A stretch of 22,275 bases of DNA from Cytophagales bacterium. Lineage in GTDB: Bacteria; Bacteroidota; Bacteroidia; Cytophagales; Cyclobacteriaceae. Shown piece by piece: positions 6,843 to 14,471 of this stretch (position 1 is its first letter; each line of letters begins with the position of its first letter). The stretch covers positions 1-22,275 of the forward strand of contig DAHVFH010000104.1 of assembly GCA_027317105.1 (NCBI GenBank). Direction: 5' to 3'. A program made the translations under genes and the position numbers. The notes beneath the pieces were generated by a model that searched no databases, was not told the origin of the DNA, and saw only the letters and a list, made by a program, of their open reading frames with translations.

Positions 6843-8162
6843 ATGAAGTACCTTCTTCTGCAATTTTTTTTCATCAGTTTTTCCGCTGTTGCTCAAAAAG
6901 AGATAAGGACCTACTACGATTTTTCGAAGTCGAGACCAAAGGAAGACTACTTTGTGATGGATGATAACCAAACGATGGATGGAAAGTACCGAAGATATTT
7001 TCCAAACGGAAAGTTAGCGATGGAAGGCGTATTTGCGAATGGGTTGCGCTCTGGTACATTTTATGAATACCACGAGAACGGCACGCTGATACGTAAAATC
7101 AGTTATGAAAATGGGCTTCGCCATGGACAAGTCCAAGTGTTTGACGAAACCGGGAATCCTATCCAAACCGCCTCCTACTTAAACAATAAATTGGTCGATA
7201 GCGTGAAGTCCTATTTCCCCTCGGGGATATTAAAACAAGAAAGTCTTTTTGTAAAAGGCAAACCGGATGGCTTCATAAAAGAGTATTTCTCTTCTGGGAA
7301 AATCCGTAAAGAAATCGAATACAAAAATCAGAAGCCTAATGGCCTAACGAAGACCTACTACGAAAGTGGCGTGCTTGAAACAGAGGCGAACTATAAAGAC
7401 GGATTCATCAGTGGGTTTTATAAATCGTATTATCCTAACAGTAAGTTGGAGTTAGTCTATTCGATTAAAGAGGGTGATAAATTGGGTGAATTCCTTAGCT
7501 ATGATTTCGAGGGGCATTTGCTATTGAAAGGTCACTTTATGTACGGCAAATTGCACGGCAGCAATATTGGATATTTTGCCGATGGTGAGGTGCGTCATGA
7601 GTACAATTTCGATCAAGGGGCAAAAGTGGGAACCAATATCGACTATCATCACAATGGCAAGATAAAAACAAAAGAGCAACGTGCCCTCAACGGAATTGAT
7701 AGCGAAGTGGATGAGTACGACAGCGCGGGAAGAAAATTGTTTGCGAAAAATTATCGATATAGCAAGCCACACGGCACCTGGTATTTTTATGGGCCCGATG
7801 GAAAGACACTGACCTTAAAAGAGAATTATCAGGACGGCCAGTTGAGCGGGATACGAACGGTTTACCATCCCAATGGGCAAAAGAAGGTGGAAGAGACCTG
7901 GAAGTTCAATTTAATAACGGGGCCGGTAAAGAACTATTACGAAGATGGAAAACTGTTAAGCAACTGCGAATTTAGGGTTAGTCGCATGCATGGACTATAC
8001 GTCAGCTACTGGCAAAACGGCAACATCAAGGAGCAAGGAGAGTATGTGGCCAACAAAAAACACAAGGAATGGAAGGAATTTGACGAATCAGGCAAACTCA
8101 TCAAGACTCAAAACTTCAGAGCGGGCATTCTGATAGAGCCCAAATCGTTGGAAAAAAAATAA
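6843..8162 (+). CDS. Exported MORN_2 / YwqK-type repeat protein
   Basis: The 439-residue protein begins with a signal peptide (MKYLLLQFFFISFSAVAQ, cleavage probably after A17), then consists almost wholly of about 16 repeats of roughly 22-24 residues. Each unit has the form Y-x-x-x-G-(K/x)-(L/I) followed by a short strand and a G-x-x-x-G/H turn; examples are YFPNGKLAMEG, YFSSGKIRKE, YHPNGQKKVE and FDESGKLIKT. This is the MORN_2 pattern of proteins often labelled 'YwqK family antitoxin', a label that gives no real function. There is no membrane segment after the signal and no lipobox, so it should be periplasmic or secreted. No partner toxin is adjacent; its neighbours are a thiolase and purC. 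Role unknown, perhaps binding at the envelope. Confidence 0.8.
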   Translation: MKYLLLQFFFISFSAVAQKEIRTYYDFSKSRPKEDYFVMDDNQTMDGKYRRYFPNGKLAMEGVFANGLRSGTFYEYHENGTLIRKISYENGLRHGQVQVFDETGNPIQTASYLNNKLVDSVKSYFPSGILKQESLFVKGKPDGFIKEYFSSGKIRKEIEYKNQKPNGLTKTYYESGVLETEANYKDGFISGFYKSYYPNSKLELVYSIKEGDKLGEFLSYDFEGHLLLKGHFMYGKLHGSNIGYFADGEVRHEYNFDQGAKVGTNIDYHHNGKIKTKEQRALNGIDSEVDEYDSAGRKLFAKNYRYSKPHGTWYFYGPDGKTLTLKENYQDGQLSGIRTVYHPNGQKKVEETWKFNLITGPVKNYYEDGKLLSNCEFRVSRMHGLYVSYWQNGNIKEQGEYVANKKHKEWKEFDESGKLIKTQNFRAGILIEPKSLEKK

Positions 8163-8219
8163 AAGTTATAGCTCATCTCGGCAAAGGTTACTTAAATTGC
8201 CACAAACTTTAATCTACCT

Positions 8220-9155
8220 ATGCAAGCCGTTAGTGAAACCAACTTTCAGTTCAAAGGCCAAACCGGATTTTATCGAGGGAAAGTTAGGGACGTGTATTAC
8301 TTCGGAGAAAAGATGGCCATGGTGGCTACAGACCGCATTTCGGCATTTGATGTGGTATTGCCCAAAGCCATACCCGACAAAGGTAGAATTCTGAATCTTA
8401 TTGCCGCATTCAACCTTAATGCCACGAAAGACATAGTTCCCAATTGGGTGATAAAAACACCCGATCCCAATGTTACCTTTGGAGTGAAATGCGAACCCGT
8501 GGCTGTAGAAATGGTGGTTCGTGGCTATTTGGCCGGCCATGCCTGGCGAGAATATAAAAATGGGAAAAGGGAGATCTGTGGCGTAGCGTTACCCGATGGC
8601 TTGAAAGAGAACGACAAACTCGCCCGGCCAATCATCACACCAACAACTAAGGCGATTGTCGGACACGATGAAGATATATCTAAAGAGGAAATCCTGAAAA
8701 GGGGGCTTGTCAGCAAGGCTGATTACGAAACCATGCAAGATTATACCTTCAAGCTTTTCGCTATTGGCTCAGAGCTGGCTGCCCAAAGAAGCCTTATTTT
8801 AGTGGACACAAAGTATGAATTTGGAAAGCACAAGGATAAAATTATCCTTATCGATGAAGTCCATACACCAGATTCATCCCGTTATTTTTACAAAGATGGG
8901 TACCTGACCAGACAACGTACCAACGAGCCCCAAATGCAGTTGTCAAAGGAATTTGTTCGGCAGTGGCTAATTGAGAATGATTTTCAGGGTAAAGAAGGAC
9001 AACAAATACCGCTGATGACGGATGAAATCGTAAAAAACATTTCGGATCGTTACAAAGAACTTTACCAACAAATGATGGGCGAATACGTTACCAAAATTAA
9101 TTATTCCAACATTCTTGAACGAATAGAGAAGAGTATCGTTAATTCAATTAAATGA
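8220..9155 (+). CDS. purC: Phosphoribosylaminoimidazole-succinocarboxamide synthase
   Basis: A 311-residue SAICAR synthetase, the purine-biosynthesis enzyme that joins aspartate to CAIR using ATP. The N-terminus has the glycine-rich ATP loop GKVRDVYYFGEKM followed by ATDRISAFDVVLP, and further on EMVVRGYLAGHAWREY and DEVHTPDSSRYF, all hallmarks of PurC. The length fits the longer form (about 300 residues) found in Bacteroidota rather than the about 237-residue proteobacterial form. The ATG at 8220 gives the normal start with no clear Shine-Dalgarno sequence. It is 57 bases after the MORN_2-repeat gene and 25 bases before the STAS gene, and no other purine gene is near. Confidence 0.96.
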   Translation: MQAVSETNFQFKGQTGFYRGKVRDVYYFGEKMAMVATDRISAFDVVLPKAIPDKGRILNLIAAFNLNATKDIVPNWVIKTPDPNVTFGVKCEPVAVEMVVRGYLAGHAWREYKNGKREICGVALPDGLKENDKLARPIITPTTKAIVGHDEDISKEEILKRGLVSKADYETMQDYTFKLFAIGSELAAQRSLILVDTKYEFGKHKDKIILIDEVHTPDSSRYFYKDGYLTRQRTNEPQMQLSKEFVRQWLIENDFQGKEGQQIPLMTDEIVKNISDRYKELYQQMMGEYVTKINYSNILERIEKSIVNSIK

Positions 9156-9180
9156 TTTATTTTAGCTGCAAATATTCGCC

Positions 9181-9552
9181 ATGAAGTATACCATCGATAA
9201 ACAAGAAAAATACACGCTCGTTCGCCTTCACGAAGAAAAGTTGGATTCGCATGTCGCCCCTCAGTTAAAATCAGAAATGGTAACCCTCCATGCCGAAGGG
9301 GTAAACAATATAATTCTCGATCTTAGTGAAGTAAAATATACCGATTCGTCAGGCCTTAGTGCGTTACTGGTAGGTAATCGCATTTTGCACGAAGACGAGG
9401 GGATTTTTGTGTTGGCCTGTCTTTCTGACCATACCCTGAAACTCATTAAGATTTCTCAACTGGACAGTGTGCTTACCATACTAAAAACAGTGGAAGAAAG
9501 TATCGATGCCGTCTTTATGCATGAAATTGAAAAAGACATGAAGAAAGACTAG
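9181..9552 (+). CDS. STAS-domain anti-sigma-factor antagonist
   Basis: A single STAS domain of 123 residues in the SpoIIAA/RsbV mould. NIILDLSEVKYTDSSGLSALL (starting near residue 43) carries the D-S-S-G motif; S56, directly after D55, matches the serine that partner-switching kinases phosphorylate. In known systems the unphosphorylated form binds an anti-sigma kinase and frees a sigma factor. No kinase (RsbW-type) or phosphatase gene is in the window, so the partner is encoded elsewhere. It lies 25 bases after purC and about 35 bases before the likely start of ribonuclease Z, probably in one transcript. The last residues are charged (EIEKDMKKD) and lie beyond the domain. Confidence 0.88.
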   Translation: MKYTIDKQEKYTLVRLHEEKLDSHVAPQLKSEMVTLHAEGVNNIILDLSEVKYTDSSGLSALLVGNRILHEDEGIFVLACLSDHTLKLIKISQLDSVLTILKTVEESIDAVFMHEIEKDMKKD

Positions 9553-9587
9553 GCCACTAGCCTATCAAAAACGTAACACTGCAAAAC

Positions 9588-10508
9588 ATTAGCACTTTAA
9601 ATCTTACGATACTCGGTTCGAGTGGTGCGATACCTACCCTTGGCCGGTTTACCACCTCACAGTATCTTGTCATCCACAATCGCCACATCTTGATCGATTG
9701 TGGTGAAGGGGCTCAAATGCAAATGGCCCGATACCAGCTGTCCCCTCACAAAATCGATTACATTTTTATTAGTCATTTGCATGGCGATCATTATCTCGGC
9801 CTGATGCCGCTGCTATTTTCCATGCATTTGCACAAACGCAAAAATGATTTACATCTGTACAGCCCTACTGGTTTAGATGAAATCATCACGCTTCAACTAA
9901 AACACTCTAAGTCAGTCTTGAATTATAAAATAATTTTTCACCCCTTCGTGCCGCAGAAGAGCGAATTGTTGTTTGAAGACGAGGCCATCATCATTGAATC
10001 GATTCCATTAATACACAAATTAGCTTGCGCGGGATTTCTTTTCAGAGAAAAACAAAAGCCGAGAAGAATTGTTAAAGAGAAGCTTATTGAAGGAATGAAA
10101 TTGCAACAACTTGTTACCTTAAAAGCAGGCGCAGATATTCTTGATGAGGACGGGGAAATCATCTATAAAAATGAAGATTTTACGAAGTCGCCTAGAGCTT
10201 CACTTTCCTATGCCTACTGTTCAGATACCGCTTGGAACCCTTCCATGATCGACCAAATAAAGGCCGTTGATTTGCTGTATCATGAGGCCACTTTTTTACA
10301 TGCTGATTTACAGAAGGCAGAGGAAACAAAACACAGCACGGCTAGCCAAGCCGGGGAAATCGCTAAATTGGCTGACGTAAAAAAATTACTAATTGGCCAC
10401 TTTTCAGCACGATACAAAAACCTGGAAGATCTGCTCCAAGAAGCAAAAGCTTCTTTTTCAAATACGGAACTTGCTATAGAAGGCGCTACTTTTACGTTGG
10501 AAGATTAA
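9588..10508 (+). CDS. rnz: Ribonuclease Z, probable ATT (or CTG) start
   Basis: RNase Z trims the 3' ends of tRNA precursors that lack an encoded CCA, in keeping with the three tRNA genes later in this window. The zinc-binding motif HLHGDH is clear; counted from an ATT at 9588 the residues are H63, H65, D67, H68, then H143 (LIHKL), D213 (CSDTAW) and H271 (IGHFSARY), within two positions of Bacillus subtilis RNase Z as remembered. The conserved N-terminal strand and loop, LTILGSSGAIPT, lie upstream of the first usable TTG (9690), which would cut into the metallo-lactamase fold. In this frame between the stop at 9558 and 9690 there is no ATG, GTG or TTG; only CTG 9579 and ATT 9588 give a normal length (about 306-309). 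A point mutation or sequencing error is the alternative. Confidence 0.9.
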   Translation: MSTLNLTILGSSGAIPTLGRFTTSQYLVIHNRHILIDCGEGAQMQMARYQLSPHKIDYIFISHLHGDHYLGLMPLLFSMHLHKRKNDLHLYSPTGLDEIITLQLKHSKSVLNYKIIFHPFVPQKSELLFEDEAIIIESIPLIHKLACAGFLFREKQKPRRIVKEKLIEGMKLQQLVTLKAGADILDEDGEIIYKNEDFTKSPRASLSYAYCSDTAWNPSMIDQIKAVDLLYHEATFLHADLQKAEETKHSTASQAGEIAKLADVKKLLIGHFSARYKNLEDLLQEAKASFSNTELAIEGATFTLED

Positions 10509-10522
10509 TTTATATTTGCCCT

Positions 10523-11308
10523 GTGGAAAATCATCTCGAAGATAAAAGGAATAAGTTATTCGTTGTGTTGGCAGGGATTTTTCTCACCAACGCCATTGTG
10601 GCCGAGTTGATTGGGGTGAAGATATTTTCAGGCGAACAATCGCTGGGGCTTCATCCGGCCAACTTAAACATTCTTGGCTTTGTGATGGATTTCAACCTCA
10701 CCGCAGGCGCAGTCATCTGGCCTGTTGTTTTCATTACTTCTGATCTTATCAATGAATATTTTGGAAAGCCGGGCGTAAAACGCATCAGCTACATGGCCGC
10801 AGGCTTTATAGCCTATTCCTTTTTGGTGATTTATTTGACAATACGACTGCCACCCGCCCAATGGTGGCTCGATGCCAATAATCATGACAATGCCGGCAAT
10901 TTTTTCAACATGGATTTTGCCTTCAACAAAATTCTGGGCCAAGGCCAGCGCATCATTGTTTCTTCCTTGGCAGCTTTTCTAATCGGACAACTGGTGGATG
11001 TCTTCGTTTTTCAAAAATTAAGAAAAATAACCGGCAGCAAAATGCTTTGGCTAAGAGCTACCGGTTCCACGTTGGTATCCCAATTCATCGACAGCTTTGT
11101 GGTGCTGTACCTTGCTTTCACAGGAATTTTCACCAACGACCAACTACTGGCCATTGGCATCACCAATTACCTTTACAAATTCACCATTGCCATATTACTC
11201 ACACCTTTGATTTATGCAGGCCACCATGTCATTGATCGTTACCTCGGAAAAGAAGTTGCCGCTAAATTATCAGAAGAATCCGCTAACAAAAGCGGTTCAT
11301 TTTTTTGA
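10523..11308 (+). CDS. Queuosine precursor transporter, YhhQ/VUT family
   Basis: A 261-residue inner-membrane protein with about six hydrophobic segments. Family marks are AGIFLTNAIVAELIGVKIF near the N-terminus, then WPVVFITSDLINEYFGKPGVKR (starting about residue 67), with the S/TDLxNEYFGK element typical of the YhhQ/DUF165 group, and a late IDSFVVLYLAF helix. Characterised members take up queuosine precursors (preQ0/preQ1) for tRNA modification. The start is GTG at 10523, 14 bases after the stop of ribonuclease Z; no ATG lies near. A perfect TATATTTG (10511-10518) sits just before it but is too close to be a useful promoter for this start. The 3' end overlaps the convergent RNA methyltransferase by 12 bases. 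The pairing with rnz and an RNA methyltransferase gives the area a tRNA/rRNA-processing flavour. Confidence 0.87.
   Translation: MENHLEDKRNKLFVVLAGIFLTNAIVAELIGVKIFSGEQSLGLHPANLNILGFVMDFNLTAGAVIWPVVFITSDLINEYFGKPGVKRISYMAAGFIAYSFLVIYLTIRLPPAQWWLDANNHDNAGNFFNMDFAFNKILGQGQRIIVSSLAAFLIGQLVDVFVFQKLRKITGSKMLWLRATGSTLVSQFIDSFVVLYLAFTGIFTNDQLLAIGITNYLYKFTIAILLTPLIYAGHHVIDRYLGKEVAAKLSEESANKSGSFF
11280..11306 (+). terminator. Weak rho-independent terminator after the transporter gene
   Basis: CCGCT (11280-11284), loop AACAAA and AGCGG (11291-11295) form a 5-base stem, followed by TTCA and seven Ts (11300-11306). It lies inside the last codons of the transporter and overlaps the 3' end of the convergent methyltransferase gene. 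The short stem and the interrupted T-run make it a weak candidate. Confidence 0.4.
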
Positions 11309-12040
11309 CCTAAAAATATTATCAAGGATAATTCCAGTAGCAATTGCAGCGTTGAGCGATTCGGCCTCTCCGATTCTCGGTATCGTAACTCGGTGGTGAA
11401 CGAACGGTTGAACCGAAGTCGATATGCCATTGGACTCATTGCCGACAACCAACAATCCCCTTTTTCCGAAATCAATTTGATGAACATCCTCACCATCCAT
11501 AAAAGCTCCAAAAACAGGAAGGCCATTTTTGGCAAAAAATTGGATGAGGTCGGTATAAAAAAGATTTACTCTGCAGAAGGAACCCATCGAAGCGCTTATT
11601 GTTTTGGGGTTATAAAAATCGGCTGTCTCCTCAGAGGCAATAATATTTTTAATTCCAAACCAATCGGCCGTGCGGATGATGGTACCCACATTTCCGGGGT
11701 CGCGGAGATCATCCAATACTAAGCAAAATTCGTTTTTAAGATTCGGAAATGAATTAACCTTCATCTTAGCGACAGCCACTGCACCATCATTGGTTTGAAA
11801 TGTGCCGAGTTCAGTGAGCGCATTCTCATTGACAATGGCAAACTCAATTTTGCGTTCGGTTAATCGTTGCCCCTGCCGCTGAATGAAATCGGCAGTGCCA
11901 GCAACCCATAAAGTTTCAAAGTCGGATTGCAAAAGTTCTTTCACACTCTTGGCACCTTCCACCAAAAAAGATTGCTCTTGCTTTCGGTATTTCTTTACTT
12001 GCAGGGATTTGATGAATTTTATTCTTGATTTGGAGACCAT
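11297..12040 (-). CDS. SpoU/TrmH-family RNA 2'-O-methyltransferase
   Basis: A 247-residue SPOUT methyltransferase starting at ATG 12040 (MVSKSRIKFIKSL); the longer open frame upstream has no family similarity. An N-terminal substrate-binding part (about 1-95, with KYRKQEQSFLVEGAKSV) precedes the knotted catalytic domain. Its three motifs are present: DPGNVGTIIRTADWFGI, LLVVGNESNGIS and IPRIGEAESLNAAIATGI. The family transfers methyl from S-adenosylmethionine to ribose 2'-OH of rRNA or tRNA; the target nucleotide cannot be told. Its 5' end overlaps, head to head, the start of the Omp85 gene, and its 3' end overlaps the transporter gene by 12 bases. Confidence 0.92.
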   Translation of the reverse strand: MVSKSRIKFIKSLQVKKYRKQEQSFLVEGAKSVKELLQSDFETLWVAGTADFIQRQGQRLTERKIEFAIVNENALTELGTFQTNDGAVAVAKMKVNSFPNLKNEFCLVLDDLRDPGNVGTIIRTADWFGIKNIIASEETADFYNPKTISASMGSFCRVNLFYTDLIQFFAKNGLPVFGAFMDGEDVHQIDFGKRGLLVVGNESNGISTSVQPFVHHRVTIPRIGEAESLNAAIATGIILDNIFRSKK

Positions 12041-14471
12041 TTTACAATCTTTAGTTAAACATGCTCGATTTTTCTTCGGCCTTGTTGCCTTCACCACTTT
12101 AGTGAGCGGTTGTATCAGCACAAAATACCTTAAAGGAGATGAAAAGTTACTATATCGCCAAACAATTGAGGCTTCTGAGGGTGTGCCCAAAGAGGAACTA
12201 AAAACATTGTTCGTCCAGAAAAAGAACAGCCAACTTGGACCGCTGCCGATAAACCTCTCCGTTGGCCTTTACCGATATGGCAAAAGACGGTTCAACAAAG
12301 ATAAATTCGTTGCAAAGAAAACAAGGAGAGAAAAGAAATTCAACGCAAAAATTGAGGCTACCGAAAACCAAAAAAGAATTGCCAACCTGCAATACCGAAA
12401 GCAAAATGCCATTGATGCGCTGAACAAAAAAATCGACAACGGCAATATGCCCATGCAGTGGGGCGAGCCACTCACTTTATTCGATAGCACCTCCATGCAA
12501 TTGACCCAAACCAAGATGGAAAGCTTTCTCTTTAACCGTGGGTATTTCCACGCAAAAGTAGGTGCCACCGCTAAAGAAGTAGAAAAAAAGAAAATAACGG
12601 TGACGTATACCATTTTGCCGGGAGTATTATTTACCTACGATACCATCTTTCACAATATCCCTGATGAAAAAATTTACAACCTGATTGCAAAAAACCATCT
12701 CTTGAGTCTGATCAAAATAGGCGATGCCTACAATCAGGATAAGCTGGGAAAAGAGCGCGACCGCATTGACCTTCTGCTAAAAGACAATGGGTATTATGAT
12801 TTCAGTAAACAGTTTATCGATTTTTCGTTGGATACAAACGCAGTAAAAAATAAAATCAAATTACGATTAGAAATTCTAAATCCCGCTAAGCGTGGATACC
12901 ATAAGCAATTCAAAATTGACTCGATCATCTTCACCCCAGATGTTTCCGCAGCCGGAAAGGAGAACCTAAAAAGAAACAGTTCAGAATATCACAACATTAC
13001 CTTTGACACCTACGATGATACCTACAGCAAAAAAATCCTTGCCCAGCGCGTATTCATTTCAAAAGACAGTTTGTACAACCGCACGCAAACCTTTAATACT
13101 CAACGGCAATTGGCCAACCTTGACAATTTCAAATTTGTCAATTTAAATTACGACACTTCCGGTGGTCGGTTTGTGGCCAATCTTTTTACCAGTCCACAGG
13201 ACAGGTATGCATGGGGCAACGAAGCGGGGATGACGGTGTCTCAGGGATTTCCTGGCCCCTACTTCAGTTCAAATTTTAAGAAGCGAAATTTATTTGGCGG
13301 CATGGAAATATTGGAGATCAACGGGCGGTTTGGTTTTGAGGGCGTGGCGGCCGTGACCTCCGTGGGGGGCTTTTACAAAAGCACAGAGGCAAATCTAAAT
13401 GCCTCAGTAACTTTCCCTCAATTTCTCCTTCCCTTTCAACGTGCAGCCTCGTTTCGGTATGCCCGAAATAACCCTCGTACAAAAATTTTAGGAGGATATA
13501 CCTATACTGATCGACCTGAGTATCAACGCTCAATCGCCACCGTTTCGGCAACCTATACGTGGGATCTCAATAGAAAGCTTCAGTTTTCTTTTAGTCCAGC
13601 CACTTTGAACATCATTAATTCCACCAAAAGTCATGCATTTGATTCCTTATTACTTCTTTATCATAGCCAAGGCAACAACCTGATCAATGCATTTAATCCA
13701 TCATACGTTAGCAGTATGATTTTTTCAATGACCTGGAATAACAATTACGGGCAAGCACAAAAAAATTCCACGTTTATAAGAACCACTTTTGAAAGTGGAG
13801 GTACGATGCTTAATTTGTATTCACCAAAATTCATCACCAATGAAGGTTTAGAGCCTTATCAATATCTACGGTTTAGTTTCGACCTTCGGAAAAGTATCAT
13901 GGTTACAAAAACCAGTTCGTTTGCGTATCGATTTAACACTGGCGTTGGCTATGCCTATAGCTCAAACAAGGTGTTGCCTTACGAGAAGAACTTTTTTGCC
14001 GGAGGTAGCAACAGTGTGCGTGCATGGCGGCCACGTAGGCTGGGTATCGGCTCTGACCCCCCTCCGGTAAGTAACAACATTGCTAAAAGCGGTTACTTCA
14101 ATTATAGTTTTGAAAAACCTGGTCAGCTTTTGATCGAAGCGAGTGTAGAGTGGCGCCAAAAGATTATCGGATTTTTAAACTACGCGTTGTTTATTGATGC
14201 GGGTAATGTGTGGGCATTACAAACTTCCTCTAATCCAAATCAAACTTTTGAGTTCAACCGCTTTTATAAAGAGTTTGGGATAGGCACAGGCTTTGGCCTT
14301 CGGTTTGATTTCTCCTTCCTCATTCTACGCTTTGATGTAGGGATTAAAGCGTGGGATCCGGCACGTCCCGTGGGCAGCCGGTTTTTATTGTGGGATGCCC
14401 GCTTCGTGAAGCCCTATTCCATTAACCGTGAACCTGTTATTTACAATATTGGAATAGGGTATCCTTTCTAG
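12012..14471 (+). CDS. TamL-like Omp85 (BamA/TamA family) outer-membrane lipoprotein
   Basis: From the ATG at 12012 the protein has 819 residues. A hydrophobic stretch FFFGLVAFTTLVSGC ends in a lipobox with C34 as the lipidated cysteine, as expected for TamL, the lipidated TamA homologue of Bacteroidota. POTRA-like repeats follow (for example FDSTSMQLTQTKMESFLFNRGYF and GDAYNQDKLGKERDRID), and from about residue 400 a 16-strand-type barrel with MTVSQGFPGPYFSSNF and FAGGSNSVRAWRPRRLG, the latter matching the conserved Omp85 L6-type loop. The chain ends YNIGIGYPF with the terminal phenylalanine of a beta signal. It should sit in the outer membrane and help insert or move envelope proteins. No TamB-like gene adjoins it. 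The start overlaps the divergent methyltransferase by 29 bases; a TTG at 12030 would also retain the lipobox. Confidence 0.85.
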   Translation: MNFILDLETILQSLVKHARFFFGLVAFTTLVSGCISTKYLKGDEKLLYRQTIEASEGVPKEELKTLFVQKKNSQLGPLPINLSVGLYRYGKRRFNKDKFVAKKTRREKKFNAKIEATENQKRIANLQYRKQNAIDALNKKIDNGNMPMQWGEPLTLFDSTSMQLTQTKMESFLFNRGYFHAKVGATAKEVEKKKITVTYTILPGVLFTYDTIFHNIPDEKIYNLIAKNHLLSLIKIGDAYNQDKLGKERDRIDLLLKDNGYYDFSKQFIDFSLDTNAVKNKIKLRLEILNPAKRGYHKQFKIDSIIFTPDVSAAGKENLKRNSSEYHNITFDTYDDTYSKKILAQRVFISKDSLYNRTQTFNTQRQLANLDNFKFVNLNYDTSGGRFVANLFTSPQDRYAWGNEAGMTVSQGFPGPYFSSNFKKRNLFGGMEILEINGRFGFEGVAAVTSVGGFYKSTEANLNASVTFPQFLLPFQRAASFRYARNNPRTKILGGYTYTDRPEYQRSIATVSATYTWDLNRKLQFSFSPATLNIINSTKSHAFDSLLLLYHSQGNNLINAFNPSYVSSMIFSMTWNNNYGQAQKNSTFIRTTFESGGTMLNLYSPKFITNEGLEPYQYLRFSFDLRKSIMVTKTSSFAYRFNTGVGYAYSSNKVLPYEKNFFAGGSNSVRAWRPRRLGIGSDPPPVSNNIAKSGYFNYSFEKPGQLLIEASVEWRQKIIGFLNYALFIDAGNVWALQTSSNPNQTFEFNRFYKEFGIGTGFGLRFDFSFLILRFDVGIKAWDPARPVGSRFLLWDARFVKPYSINREPVIYNIGIGYPF

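Noticed and set aside
6843..8162. Reading the MORN_2-repeat gene as an antitoxin of a toxin-antitoxin system
   Set aside because: It has a signal peptide and no toxin gene beside it; the family label is not evidence of that function.
10511..10518. TATATTTG as promoter of the transporter gene
   Set aside because: It fits the -7 consensus, but transcription would begin at or after the GTG start (10523) and no -33 box is seen; co-transcription with rnz is simpler.
11883..12011. Extension of the Omp85 lipoprotein upstream to 11883
   Set aside because: It would bury the lipoprotein signal inside the chain and run across the coding region of the divergent methyltransferase.
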